NCBI GenBank assembly: GCA_948144175.1
Contig: CANXME010002182.1
Span: 1 to 64,000 of the forward strand
DNA: 64,000 nucleotides
DNA from: Closterium sp. NIES-65
Lineage: Eukaryota > Streptophyta > Zygnematophyceae > Desmidiales > Closteriaceae
Reading direction: 5' to 3'
The first letter of the stretch is position 1. Each line of letters opens with the position of its first letter. Position numbers and translations under genes: made by a program. The notes beneath the pieces are model-generated. The model ran no database searches. It had not been told where the DNA came from and saw nothing but the letters and a program-made list of their open reading frames with translations. Shown here piece after piece: positions 23,240-33,493 of this stretch.

Positions 23240-26200
23240 ATGGCCACCCCCAATGTTCTCACTTTTGACGCTGAGGGGAGGGCCATTGACTTTGCCGTCT
23301 GGATCGAGGATCTGCAGCTGTACTTACTGTGTGATGCGGTAGATGAGGTCTCTCTCTTTGACTTTGTCTCTGGCGCTGTCCCTGCCCCGCCTGCTGATGC
23401 TGACTCTGCCGTTCGCTCCAAGTGGGCGACCCGCGATGCTGCTGCACGTCTTGCTGTGCGTCGCCACCTCCCTTCCTCTGAGCGTGCCCACTTTAGTCAG
23501 TGCAAGACCGCTCAGGCCTTGTACGACGCTGTAGTTGCGCGCTACTCCTCCCCTTCCTCCGCTACCCTTAGCCGCCTCATGCTACCGTTTCTCTTCCCTG
23601 ACCTCGCTTCCTTTCCCACTGTCGCTGACCTCGTTACCCACCTCCGCGCTAGTGACACCCGCTACCGCGCTGCCCTTCCTGCTGAGTTCCGCGCTGCGAA
23701 CCCTCCTCCCATGTACATCACTCTCTACTTTCTCGTCACCCGTCTTCCTGAGTCCCTTCGTGTCGTTAGGGACCAGTTTCTCTCTGTCTGTCCCACCACT
23801 CTCACTGTCGACCTCCTTGAGGAGTCCCTGCTAGCGGCTGAGAAGAGTATTGTCGCTGTAGGGGCCTCTCGGGGTGACCCTCGCACCCCCATCTTTGAGG
23901 GGTGTGGTCCCTCCCCCCTGCTGCCCTCTGTCGCCTCTGCCGCTGCGGCCGACCTCGTTGGTTTTGAGTCGGTCGGCGCGGCGTCTGCCCCCAGTGGCAG
24001 ACGCCGCACTGGCAAGGGCAAGGGGGGCAAGGGAGCGGGTGGAGCCAGAGGGGGCGGTGGAGGAGGCGGTGGGGGTGGAGGGGGGAGTGGGGGTGGCGGG
24101 GGGGGTGGTGGCGGGAGTGGAGGTAGTAGTGGCGGCGGTGGAGGCGGAGGTGGCGGCGGAGGTGGTAGCGGAGGAGGCGGTGGGAGCGGTGGGAGCGACG
24201 GTCCTGGTGGGGGAGGTGGCGGTGGCGACGGGGGTGGCGGTGGAGGCGGGGGTGGCGGTGGAGGAGGGGGTCGGAGTGGCTCGTCCCAGCGGAGCAGCTC
24301 TGGGGGTGGTCAGCGCCAGCAGCAGCAGCAGCAGCAGCCACAGCAGCAGCCGCAGCAGCAGCAGCGCTCTCGCACCGTCCCCGGCCCTCAGCAGCTCCGT
24401 GAGTGGTACTTGCAGCGTCAGCGCGGTGGTGCGCTTGGTCCCTGCCCCTACGTTCTTCGCACTGGTGACCGTGCAGGGGAGAGGTGTGGAGGCGCCCACA
24501 CAGCCCGTCGCTGCTTTGGCCGCCTGACCGACGCCTGGCGTCAGCAGTTTCCGGAGGCCGCTGAGATCCCCCGCTGGGGAGAGCTGTCTAGGGCTGGTGT
24601 AGCTATTTATGATCTTGATTTTGATGCTATTCTCTCTGCTATGTATGCTGTGACTGGTAGTGATGAGGATGACTGTTACCGGTGTTTCCCGCCCGACCCG
24701 GGCATTGGTACTGCCGCGTCAGGTACTAGTGCAGCTGCTGCTCTAGGTGCCAGTGCGTCTGTGCTTTCAGGTACTGGTGAGTCCGCCCTCTCAGGTACTG
24801 TGTCGGCTTCGGCCTCTCACACCTTCACCCTTGACTCTGGAGCGTCTCGCTCCTTCTTTAGGGACCGCACCACTCTCACGCCGCTGAGTCGGCCGGTTGC
24901 GGTGTCCCTGGCGGACCCCTCTGGGGGGCCTGTCCTGTCTCGCTTCTCCACTGTCCTCCCGTGTCCGGCGGCCCCCTCTGGCACCCTGACTGGTCTCTAC
25001 CTCCCCTCGTTCTCGACGAACTTGGTGAGTGGTGCTGACCTCCAGGATGCAGGTGTCCACCAGTTCACCCCTGCTCGTCAGCGGGTGACCCACTGTACGG
25101 AGGCGGATACAGGTCGCCACCTGGCTACGTTTACACGTCGGCCGGGATCGAGCCTGTACACACTGACCACTGCTTCTCCTCCAGGTACTGCGTCTGGTAG
25201 GGCCCCTTCGTCTGGTCAGGTGTTTGCTGCAGCGTCCAGGTCTGGTCCTGAGTCTGCCCCTTGTTCGTGTCGTCGTCTGTCTCACGAGACCCTCCTCTGG
25301 CACCACCGCCTTGGCCACCCCTCTCTGCTTCGGCTCAGAGGCATGGCCTCGCGGGTCCTTGTGTCTGGTCTTCCCCGGTCCCTCCCTCCCCCTCCTCCGG
25401 GCCCTGGCCCTGCCTGTGTCCCCTGTGTCGAGGGGCGCCAGCGTGCTGCCCCTCACTCCTCCCAGTTTCCTCCGACAGAGGCCCCGTTGCAGACGCTTCA
25501 CATGGACGTGTGGGGCCCAGCCCGCGTCCGTGGACAGGGTCAGGAGCGCTACTTCCTGCTAGTGGTTGACGACTACTCGCGTTACACCACAGTCTTCCCC
25601 TTGCGCAGCAAGGGTGAGGTCACTCAGGTGTTGATCGACTGGATCCGCGCAGCTCGTCTTCAGCTTCGGAGAAGCTTTGGCTCTGACTTCCCTGTCTTGC
25701 GTCTGCACTCGGACAGAGGCGGAGAGTTCTCCTCGGCCCTCCTGAGTACCTACTGTCGTGTGCGAGGCATCCGTCAGACCTTCACGCTTCCGGACTCACC
25801 ACAGCAGAATGGGATCGCTGAGCGCCGCATTGGCATGGTCATGGACGTCGCTCGTACGTCCATGATGCATGCGGCTGCTCCCCATTTTCTGTGGCCGTTT
25901 GCGGTCAGGTACGCTGCGCACCAGATCAACCTCCACCCCAGGGTCTCTCGACCGGAGACCTCCCCAGCTCTGTTGTGGACGGGGAAGGTTGGCGATGCGT
26001 CGGCGTTCCGGGTCTGGGGATCTCGGGCGTTTGTTCGCGACCTGTCTGCGGACAAGCTGTCCCCTCGTGCTTCTCCCTGCGTCTTCCTCGGGTTCCCCCC
26101 CGACGCCCCTGGGTGGCAGTTTTACCACCCCACCTCTCGACGTGTTCTGTCCTCCCAGGACGTCACGTTCGACGAGTCGGTACCCTACTACCGCCTCTTC

Positions 26201-29152
26201 CCCTACCGCACTCCGTCCCTCCCCCCACCCCCCCTCTTCTTGGTACCAGGTCCCCCCCCAGTAGTCCCCCTCCCCCCTCAGGGTCCTGCCCCTTCAGGTG
26301 TGTCTCAGGTAGACGCGGTCGAGCCTGTCGAGGTCACTGGTGACTCCGGTGCTGCTGCGGGAGCTGAGCCTGGGGGTGCGGAGTCTAGGGGTGCTGAGCC
26401 TGGGGGTGCGGAGTCTGGGGGTGCTGAGCCTGGGGGTGCTGAGCCTGGGGGTACTGTGCCTGGGGGTGCTGTGTCTGGGGGTACTGAGCCTGGGGGTGCT
26501 GAGCCGGGAGGTGCCGAGCCTGGAGGTGCTGTGCCTGGGGGTGCTTCGTCTCACCGGGAGCCGCTCTCTCCACAGGAGCTGCGTGAGTGGTTTGCCCGGC
26601 GCTGGAGGCGTGCCGCTGGTGCTGGTGGTTCTTCGGCTGCGGAGGGCGCTGCTGCCACGCGACCTGGCGGTGCTCGTCCTGTGGGTGCTGGAGCTGCTGG
26701 GTCTGAGTGTTCTCCTGGAGCTGGTCCTGCTGAGGACGTTGGCGCTGAGCCTGCGGTTGGTGGTCCGACTGACGGTGCTCCTGGTGCTGCTGCTGGAGGT
26801 TCTGGAGCTTCTGGTGGTTCTGCTGGAGGTGCTGCTGGAGTGGGTGCTCCTGCCGGGGGTGCTGGTGCTGTTCCTGCTGTTTCTGGCGTCGCCGCGCGGC
26901 CTCGACCGTACTTCGTTCCGCTCCTGCAGCAGGTTCTTGGTCTTACACCTCCTCCTCCTTCCTTAGAGGGTCCGCAGCCTGTCCGGTCACAGCCACAGCT
27001 ACAGCCTGCCTCCCCTTTGCCTGCTCCTTCTCCCTACGCTGGTCCGACTGGAGGTCTTACTGAGCGTCGTGAGCCTGCGTCTCGTCCTGCGTCGCCTGTT
27101 CGTACTGAGCGCGCTAGTGGTCGCGGGTCGCGTCAGCGTCCTCCTCCTGTCCCTGGCACGCACCGGATGTCACTGCGTCCGTCCACTGCTCCTCTGCGTG
27201 CCCCTTTGCCTTCTCCTCCTGCTTCCTCTCTTCCTGCTCTTGCCGACCCGGAGTCGGACTCTCTTCGTGCTGCCAGTCCTACTGTCACGCGTCTCCTTGC
27301 TACTGCTGTCACTGACCCTTCCTTCGAGTCGTCTGCTGCGTCTGCCCTTGTCACTGAGCTTGTCGACTTTGCTGCGCGCTGTCGTCTAGACTACGCTGCT
27401 CGTCTTGTCGCTGAGTCTGAGTCCGCCTGTCCTCCGTCCGTCGGGGGTGAGTGTGCCCTTGGCACGGACGTCCTAGAGGACAGGCAGGAGGAGTTCCAGT
27501 GTCTAGCCGCTGCTTCACCTCGTCTCGCGTCTGTACTGCTAGCCCCTGAGGGAGACCCGGATGCACTAGACATCCCGACTCCGCGTTCTTACGCGGAGGC
27601 CGTAGAGGGTCCCTACTCCTCTCAGTGGCAGGCAGCTATGGATGCAGAGATGGCTTCCTGGAAGTCCACAGGCACCTACGTTGACGCGGTTCCCCCTCCT
27701 GGGGCGAACATCGTCAGTGGCATGTGGATCTTCAGGGTGAAGCGGCCGCCGGGCTCGCCGCCTGTCTTCAAGGCGCGTTACGTGGCTCGTGGCTTCAGTC
27801 AGCGGCAGGGAGTTGACTACTTTCAGACCTTCTCTCCCACCCCGAAGATGACCACTCTTCGGGTGCTGCTGCACATTGCCGCTCAGCGCGACTACGAGCT
27901 TCACTCTCTCGACTTCAGCACTGCGTTCCTGCAGGGTAGCCTGCACGAGGAGATCTGGCTGCGCCGTCCGCCTGGCTTCACTGGGACTTTCCCTCCTGGC
28001 ACCCAGTGGAGCCTCCGACGGCCAGTCTACGGTCTCCGCCAGGCACCGCGTGAGTGGCACGACACACTGAGGACTACGCTTGCGGCTCTTGGGTTTGCTC
28101 CTTCTACTGCTGACCCGTCGCTGTTTCTTCGCACCGACACTTCCCTGCCGCCGTTCTACATCCTCGTGTACGTCGACGACTTGGTCTTTGCCACAGCGGA
28201 CACTGCTGGACTCGCCTACGTGAAGTCCGAGCTGCTGAAGAGACACACGTGCACAGACCTGGGTGAACTGCGCAGCTACCTTGGCTTGCAGATCACTCGG
28301 GACAGAGCACGCCGCACCATTACCCTGACTCAGTCACACATGGTGCAGCAGGTCCTTCAGCGCTTCGGCTTCACGTACTCCTCGCCTCAGGCCACTCCTC
28401 TGCCTACTCGCCACTCACTCTCAGCTCTGCCTTCGGATGAGTCCGTAGAGTCGAGTGGTCCGTATGCAGAGCTTGTTGGCTGCCTCATGTACCTGATGAC
28501 CTGCACTCGACCTGACCTTGCATACCCTCTGAGCATCCTTGCACGCTATGTTGCTCCTGGGAGACACCGACCAGAGCACATGGCTGCAGCGAAGAGGGTA
28601 TTGCGCTACCTGTGCAGTACGTCGGGCATGGGGCTAGTGCTTGGAGGGCGGAGTCCAGTGGTCCTTACTGGGCACGCAGACGCTTCTTGGGCTGACGACC
28701 AGGCTACGCAGCGGTCGTCACAGGGTTACACCTTCAGCCTTGGTTCCGGCTCTGTCTCGTGGCGGTCTACTCGCTCGTCTTCGGTTCTCGGCTCCAGTTG
28801 TGAGGCTGAGATCTACGCCGGGGCCATGGCTGCACAGGAGCTTCGCTGGCTCACCTACCTGCTGACTGACCTTGGAGAGCTGCCTCGTTCTCCTCCAGTG
28901 CTGTACGTAGACAACAAGGCCATGTTGGCCTTGTGTCGAGAGCAGCGCTTGGAGCACAGAACGAAGCACATTGCTCTCCGCTACTTCCTTGCTCGTGAGC
29001 TGCAGCAGCGTGGTCAGTTGCGACTTGCTTACGTGGCCTCTGAGGCCAACACTGCTGATGTGTTCACCAAGGCACTTGCGCCTTGCGACCATCAGCGCTT
29101 TTGTACCCAGCTGGGTCTTGTACCTGTCTTGCCTCACTTGCTCTCTTCTTGA
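23240..29152 (+). CDS. Gag-Pol polyprotein, Ty1/copia type (Element 1), 1970 aa
   Basis: A single open frame encodes all proteins needed for copia-type retrotransposition. I start at the ATG of MATPNVL because Elements 2 and 3 share MATPSVL there and GCTATGGCC is a good eukaryotic context; an in-frame ATG lies 21 bp upstream. Order by residue from MATP: Gag domain 1-235; glycine-rich tract about 270-345; Gln-rich 360-376; atypical zinc knuckle C402-x13-C416-x3-H420-x4-C425; protease DSGA at 532-535; integrase zinc site H688/H693/C726/C729; integrase core D756, D825, E861 (35 residues between the last two); low-complexity linker with AEPGG-type repeats about 1040-1104; reverse transcriptase with YVDD 1644-1647; RNase H with D1814, E1855/E1857 and D1891. 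No frameshift separates gag and pol, as usual in copia. It is the only complete frame of the four copies and possibly functional. Confidence 0.95.
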   Translation: MATPNVLTFDAEGRAIDFAVWIEDLQLYLLCDAVDEVSLFDFVSGAVPAPPADADSAVRSKWATRDAAARLAVRRHLPSSERAHFSQCKTAQALYDAVVARYSSPSSATLSRLMLPFLFPDLASFPTVADLVTHLRASDTRYRAALPAEFRAANPPPMYITLYFLVTRLPESLRVVRDQFLSVCPTTLTVDLLEESLLAAEKSIVAVGASRGDPRTPIFEGCGPSPLLPSVASAAAADLVGFESVGAASAPSGRRRTGKGKGGKGAGGARGGGGGGGGGGGGSGGGGGGGGGSGGSSGGGGGGGGGGGGSGGGGGSGGSDGPGGGGGGGDGGGGGGGGGGGGGGRSGSSQRSSSGGGQRQQQQQQQPQQQPQQQQRSRTVPGPQQLREWYLQRQRGGALGPCPYVLRTGDRAGERCGGAHTARRCFGRLTDAWRQQFPEAAEIPRWGELSRAGVAIYDLDFDAILSAMYAVTGSDEDDCYRCFPPDPGIGTAASGTSAAAALGASASVLSGTGESALSGTVSASASHTFTLDSGASRSFFRDRTTLTPLSRPVAVSLADPSGGPVLSRFSTVLPCPAAPSGTLTGLYLPSFSTNLVSGADLQDAGVHQFTPARQRVTHCTEADTGRHLATFTRRPGSSLYTLTTASPPGTASGRAPSSGQVFAAASRSGPESAPCSCRRLSHETLLWHHRLGHPSLLRLRGMASRVLVSGLPRSLPPPPPGPGPACVPCVEGRQRAAPHSSQFPPTEAPLQTLHMDVWGPARVRGQGQERYFLLVVDDYSRYTTVFPLRSKGEVTQVLIDWIRAARLQLRRSFGSDFPVLRLHSDRGGEFSSALLSTYCRVRGIRQTFTLPDSPQQNGIAERRIGMVMDVARTSMMHAAAPHFLWPFAVRYAAHQINLHPRVSRPETSPALLWTGKVGDASAFRVWGSRAFVRDLSADKLSPRASPCVFLGFPPDAPGWQFYHPTSRRVLSSQDVTFDESVPYYRLFPYRTPSLPPPPLFLVPGPPPVVPLPPQGPAPSGVSQVDAVEPVEVTGDSGAAAGAEPGGAESRGAEPGGAESGGAEPGGAEPGGTVPGGAVSGGTEPGGAEPGGAEPGGAVPGGASSHREPLSPQELREWFARRWRRAAGAGGSSAAEGAAATRPGGARPVGAGAAGSECSPGAGPAEDVGAEPAVGGPTDGAPGAAAGGSGASGGSAGGAAGVGAPAGGAGAVPAVSGVAARPRPYFVPLLQQVLGLTPPPPSLEGPQPVRSQPQLQPASPLPAPSPYAGPTGGLTERREPASRPASPVRTERASGRGSRQRPPPVPGTHRMSLRPSTAPLRAPLPSPPASSLPALADPESDSLRAASPTVTRLLATAVTDPSFESSAASALVTELVDFAARCRLDYAARLVAESESACPPSVGGECALGTDVLEDRQEEFQCLAAASPRLASVLLAPEGDPDALDIPTPRSYAEAVEGPYSSQWQAAMDAEMASWKSTGTYVDAVPPPGANIVSGMWIFRVKRPPGSPPVFKARYVARGFSQRQGVDYFQTFSPTPKMTTLRVLLHIAAQRDYELHSLDFSTAFLQGSLHEEIWLRRPPGFTGTFPPGTQWSLRRPVYGLRQAPREWHDTLRTTLAALGFAPSTADPSLFLRTDTSLPPFYILVYVDDLVFATADTAGLAYVKSELLKRHTCTDLGELRSYLGLQITRDRARRTITLTQSHMVQQVLQRFGFTYSSPQATPLPTRHSLSALPSDESVESSGPYAELVGCLMYLMTCTRPDLAYPLSILARYVAPGRHRPEHMAAAKRVLRYLCSTSGMGLVLGGRSPVVLTGHADASWADDQATQRSSQGYTFSLGSGSVSWRSTRSSSVLGSSCEAEIYAGAMAAQELRWLTYLLTDLGELPRSPPVLYVDNKAMLALCREQRLEHRTKHIALRYFLARELQQRGQLRLAYVASEANTADVFTKALAPCDHQRFCTQLGLVPVLPHLLSS
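24443..24514 (+). other. Atypical zinc-knuckle region of Gag
   Basis: Copia Gag normally has CX2CX4HX4C. Here the only candidate is CX13CX3HX4C. Elements 2 and 3 keep the same four residues and spacing, so it is conserved in this family. Whether it binds zinc is not shown by the sequence. Confidence 0.6.
24800..25100 (+). other. Aspartic protease domain
   Basis: FTLDSGASRSFF holds the D-S-G-A active-site motif of retroelement aspartic proteases, followed by the hydrophobic LPSFSTNLVSGADL stretch typical of copia proteases. It would cut the polyprotein into its mature parts. Confidence 0.9.
25280..26200 (+). other. Integrase: zinc-binding, catalytic core and copia C-terminal motif
   Basis: LWHHRLGH and CVPC form the HHCC zinc site. 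HMDVWGP, LHSDRGGEF and QQNGIAERR give the D,D35E catalytic triad. Downstream FRVWGSRAFVR and CVFLGFPPDAPGW correspond to the conserved copia region after the core. No chromodomain is visible, so the clustering in satellite is not explained by one. Confidence 0.93.
26359..26550 (+). repeat. 15-bp coding repeat in the integrase-RT linker
   Basis: About a dozen units close to GAGCCTGGGGGTGCT encode the pentapeptide series A/T-E/V-P/S-G-G. The unit is a multiple of three, so copy-number change keeps the frame. Number and wording differ among the four elements. Confidence 0.9.
27620..28400 (+). other. Reverse transcriptase domain
   Basis: Starts at WQAAMDAEMASWK and includes KARYVARGFSQRQGVDY, LDFSTAFLQGSLHEEI, PVYGLRQAPREWH and the catalytic YVDD, all hallmarks of copia reverse transcriptase. 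No break is seen. Confidence 0.96.
28640..29080 (+). other. RNase H domain
   Basis: HADASWADD, SSCEAEIYAGAMAAQELRW, LYVDNKAM and TKHIALRYFLARE, followed by NTADVFTKAL, match the copia-type RNase H that removes the RNA strand after reverse transcription. It is intact here and frameshifted in Element 3. Confidence 0.93.
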
Positions 29153-29356
29153 CTTTACTTGTACTTTGACATATATATACCTGCTCTTGCTTGTCTAGTT
29201 TTATATATATGTCTTTACTCCTGCATGTGAACTGGCCTCTGGCCTTGCTCTTGTGCTCGGACTGTGTGGTGACTTTGTGATCCACCCTGAGCTTGTTTTG
29301 CTTTGCTTGACTGGTCTTGTGACCCCTTGTTCTCCCCCACTTTGCCTATGGGGGTG
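29153..29356 (+). promoter_or_regulatory. 3' UTR with AT palindrome and polypurine tract
   Basis: GACATATATATA (29168-29179) pairs perfectly with TATATATATGTC (29202-29213) across a 22-base loop. Elements 2 to 4 keep the palindrome, perfect in Element 4. The tract ATGGGGGTG (29348-29356) directly precedes the LTR and should prime plus-strand DNA synthesis. Confidence 0.85.
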
Positions 29357-29487
29357 TGTCAGATTATTATAGCTGATGCATGTTTGTAGGCTATAGTGGG
29401 GTAGCACATATGGGGTACAGTTTGCTAGGGTTGTATTTGTACCCAACTCTGACTTAGTCAATTCATTCCTCTGCTCATAGTTTCACA
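29357..29487 (+). repeat. Element 1 right LTR
   Basis: 131 bp, TGTCAGATT...TTTCACA, reading as identical to the left LTR. Satellite resumes directly at 29488 with GAAAGTGG. Identity of the LTRs implies a recent insertion or recent recombination. Confidence 0.94.
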
Positions 29488-32400
29488 GAAAGTGGTGCCT
29501 AGCCAGGTCGGTCAGTATGGGAACTTAGAGTGCAAATGCCAGGGAGAACGGAACCGCTCAAATCTCGCACAATACACGGAATCTAGTGGTCTCACTCAAA
29601 TATAAGGTAGGACATATATTCATCTAGTGAACGTAAGGGTTTGAAAGGTAAATAACGCACATGTGTAGAGAAAATGGTGCATCGGCCAGTCTGGCCGGGA
29701 TTTCGCACTCATAGAACAGGTGGGGCCAGGGAGAACAGAAACGCTCGTTTCTCAAAAAGTAGAGGGAATCTAGCGGTCTCACTCGATTAGAAGGTGGGAA
29801 ATATATAAATCTAGTCAGCTAAAAAGGTTTGAAATGTATTCAACGCACATGTATAGAGAAAATGGTGCATTGGCCAGGTCGGTCAGTATCGGAACTTAAA
29901 ATGCAAATGCCTGGGAGAACGGAACCGCTCAGATGTCACATAGTACACGGAATCAAGTGGTCTCACTCAAATAGAAATTAGGAAATATATTCATCTAGTG
30001 AACGTAAGGGTTTGAAAGGTAACTAACGCACATGTGTAGAGAAAATGGTGCATCAGCCAGTGTGGTCGGCATTTCGCACTTATAGTGCAAGTAGGGCCAA
30101 GGAGAACGGAAACGCTCATTTCTCAAAAAGTAAAGGGAATCTAGCAGTCTCACTCGATCAGAAGGTGGGAAATATATAAATCTAGTGAGCTAATAAGGTT
30201 TGAAAGGAATCTAATGCATATGTATATGGAAAATGGTGCATTGGCCAGGTCGGTCAGTATGGGAACTTAGAGTGCAAATGCCAGGGAGAACGGAAGCGCT
30301 CAGATCTCGCATAGTACACGGAATCTAGTGGTCTCACTCAAATAGAAGGTAGGAAATAAATTCATCTAGTGAACGTAAAGGTTTGAAAGGTAACTAACGC
30401 ACATGTGTAGAGAAAATGGTGCATCGGCCAGTCTGGCCGGCATTTCGCACTTATAGTGCAAGTAGGGCCAAGGAGAACGGAAACGCTCATTTCTCAAAAA
30501 GTAGAGGGAATCTAGCGGTCTCACTTGATCAGAAGGTGGGAAATATATAAATCTAGTAAGCTAATAAGGTTCGAAAGGAATCTAATGCATATGTATATGG
30601 AAAATGGTGCATTGGCCAGGTCGGTCAGTATGGGAACTTAGAGTGCAAATGCCAGGGAGAACGGAAGCGCTCAGATCTCGCATAATACACAGAATCTAGT
30701 GGTCTCACTCAAATATAAGATAGGAAATATATTCATCTAGTGAACGTAAGGGTTTGAAAGGTAACTAACGCACATGTGAAGAGAAAATGGTGCATCGGCC
30801 AGTCTGGCCGGCATTTCGCACTTATAGTGCAACTAGGGCCAAGGAGAACGGAAACGCTCATTTCTTAAAAAGTAGAGGGAATCTAGCGGTCTCACTCGAT
30901 CAGAAGGTGGGAAATATATAAATCTAGTAAGCTAATAAGGTTCGAAAGGAATCTAATGCATATGTATATGGAAAATGGTGCATTGGCCAGGTCGGTCAGT
31001 ATGGGAACTTAGAGTGCAAATGCCAGGGAGAACGGAAGCGCTCAGATCTCGCATAATACACAGAATCTAGTGGTCTCACTCAAATATAAGATAGGAAATA
31101 TATTCATCTAGTGAACGTAAGGGTTTGAAAGGTAACTAACGCACATGTGAAGAGAAAATGGTGCATCGGCCAGTCTGGCCGGCATTTCGCACTCATAGTG
31201 CAGGTGGGGCCAGGGAGAACGGAAACGCTCGTTTCTCAAAAAGTGGAGGGAATCTAACGGTCTCACTCGATCAGAAGGTGGGAAATATATAAATCTAGTC
31301 AGCTAAAAAGGTTTGAAATGTATTCAACGCACATGTATGAAGAAAATGGTGCATTGGCCAGGCCGGTCAGTATCGGAACTTAAAATGCAAATGCCAGGGA
31401 GAACGGAAGCGCTCAGATCTCGCATAGTACACGGAATCAAGTGGTCTCACTCAAATAGAAAGTAGGAAATATATTCATCTAGTGAACGTAAGGGTTTGAA
31501 AGGTAACTAACGCACATGTGTAGAGAAAATTGTGCATCGGCCAGTCTGGCCGGCATTTCGCACTTATAGTGCAACTAGGGCCAAGGAGAACGGAAACGCT
31601 CATTTCTCGAAAAGTAGAGGGAATCTAGCGGTCTCACTTGATCAGAAGGTGGGAAATATATAAATCTAGTAAGCTAATAAGGTTCGAAAGGAATCTAATG
31701 CATATGTATATGGAAAATGGTGCATTGGCCAGGTCGGTCAGTATGGGAACTTAGAGTGCAAATGCCAGGGAGAACGGAAGCGCTCAGATCTCGCATAGTA
31801 CACGGAATCTAGTGGTCTCACTTAAATAGAAGGTAGGAAATATATTCATCTAGTGAACGTAAGGGTTTGAAAGGTAACTAACGCACATGTGTAGAGAAAA
31901 TTGTGCATCGGCCAGTCTGGCCGGCATTTCGCACTTATAGTGCAAGTAGGGCCAAGGAGAACGGAAACGCTCATTTCTCAAAAAGGAAAGGGAATCTAGC
32001 GGTCTCACTCGATCAGAAGGTGGGAAATATATAAATCTAGTGAGCTAATAAGGTTCTGAAGGAATCTAATGCAAATGTATATCGAAAGTGGTGCATTGGC
32101 CAGGTCGGTCAGTATGGGAACTTAGAGTGCAAATGCCTGGGAGAACGGAACCGCTCAGATCTCGCATAGTACACGGAATCTAGTGGTCTCACTCAAATAG
32201 AAGGTAGGAAATAAATTCATCTAGTGAACGTAAGGGTTTGAACGGTAACTAACGCACATGTGTAGAGAAAATGGTGCATCGGCCAGTCTGGCCGGCATTT
32301 CGCACTTATAGTGCAAGTAGGGCCAAGGAGAACGGAAACGCTGATTTTTCAAAAAGTAAAGGGAATCTAGCGGTCTCACTCGATCAGAAGGTGGGAAATA

Positions 32401-33364
32401 TATAAATCTAGTGAGCTAATAAGGTTCCGAAGGAATCTAATGCATATGTATATCGAAAGTGGTGCATTGGCCAGGTCGGTCAGTATGGGAACTTAGAGTG
32501 CAAATGCCTGGAGAACGGAACCGCTCAGATCTCGCATAATACACAGAATCTAGTGGTCTCACTCAAATATAAGATAGGAAATATATTCATCTAGTGAACG
32601 TAAGGGTTTGAAAGGTAACTAACGCACATGTGAAGAGAAAATGGTGCATCGGCCAGTTTGGCCGGCATTTCGCACTCATAGTGCAGGTGGGGCCAGGGAG
32701 AACGGAAACGCTCGTTTCTCAAAAAGTGGAGGGAATCTAACGGGCTCACTCGATCAGAAGGTGGGAAATATATAAATCTAGTCAGCTAAAAAGGTTTGAA
32801 ATGTATTCAACGCACATGTATGAAGAAAATGGTGCATTGGCCAGGTCGGTCAGTATCGGAACTTAAAATGCAAATGCCAGGGAGAACGGAAGCGCTCAGA
32901 TCTCGCATAGTACACGGAATCAAGTGGTCTCACTCAAATAGAAAGTAGGAAATAAATTCATCTAGTGAACGTAAGGGTTTGAAAGGTATCTAACGCACAT
33001 GTGTAGAGAAAATTGTGCATCGGCCAGTCTGGCCGGCATTTCGCACTTATAGTGCAACTAGGGCCAAGGAGAACGGAAACGCTCATTTCTCAAAAAGTAG
33101 AGGGAATATAGCGGTCTTACTCGATCAGAAGGTGGGAAATATATAAATCTAGTGAGCTACTAAGGTTCGAAAGGAATCTAATGCATATGTATATGGAAAA
33201 TGGTGCATTGGCCAGGTCGGTCAGTATGGGAACTTAGAGTGCAAATGCCAGGGAGAACGGAAGCGCTCAGATCTCGCATAGTACACGGAATCTAGTGGTC
33301 TCACTCAAATAGAAGGTAGGAAATAAATTCATCTAGTGAACGTAAGGGTTTGAAAGGTAACTAA
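29488..33364. repeat. Satellite array, block 2
   Basis: About 21 monomers of the A/B and A'/B' types. It begins inside an A monomer with the variant GTGCCTAGCC, also seen near 15098 and 20960, and follows those copies for about 200 bp before diverging. A 1.48-kb (8-monomer) internal repeat is marked by ACATGTATGA at 31331 and 32814, and a dimer with AGTAAGCTAATAAGG occurs at about 30555, 30926 and 31670. No gene is present. Confidence 0.95.
33360..33364. repeat. Target-site duplication, left (Element 2)
   Basis: ACTAA precedes the element and ACTAA recurs at 39912-39916. The uninterrupted satellite reads GGTAACTAACGCAC, so the 5-bp duplication is exact. Confidence 0.93.
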
Positions 33365-33493
33365 TGTGAAGCAAGGAAAACAGGAATGAAATGACTAAGG
33401 AAAGATTGGGTACAAATACAACCCTAGAAACCCTGTACCCCATATGTGCTACCCCACTATAGCCTACAGCAACTATGTCATATAAATCTGACA
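33365..33493 (-). repeat. Element 2 3' LTR
   Basis: 129 bp, on the minus strand TGTCAGATTTATATGAC...CTTCACA. It shares the stretch GTAGGCTATAGTGGGGTAGC with Element 1 and differs strongly from Element 3. Confidence 0.94.

Larger units (their letters stand above)
21915..29487 (+). mobile_element. Element 1: Ty1/copia LTR retrotransposon, intact Gag-Pol, aberrant left end
   Basis: Order on the plus strand: orphan 3' UTR fragment (21915-22063), LTR (22064-22194), primer-binding site, hairpin leader, GC-rich tandem-repeat leader, Gag-Pol (23240-29152), 3' UTR, polypurine tract and LTR (29357-29487). The LTRs are 131 bp, begin TG, end CA and read as identical. The flanks do not match: the left flank is a type B monomer broken at CACTTAT and the right flank enters a type A monomer at GAAAGTGG, so no 5-bp target duplication remains. 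The 280 bp at 21915-22194 equals 29208-29487. I infer that a tandem pair sharing an LTR lost its left partner by deletion. Confidence 0.95.

Noticed and set aside
23802..24527. Long alternative frames through the glycine-rich tract on both strands
   Set aside because: GGN repeats lack stops in all frames, so the open frames are a by-product of low complexity.
27566..28246. Long open frame antisense to reverse transcriptase (226 codons), repeated in Elements 2 and 3
   Set aside because: It mirrors the GC-rich codons of the true pol frame and is kept because pol is kept. No independent signal of coding is seen.
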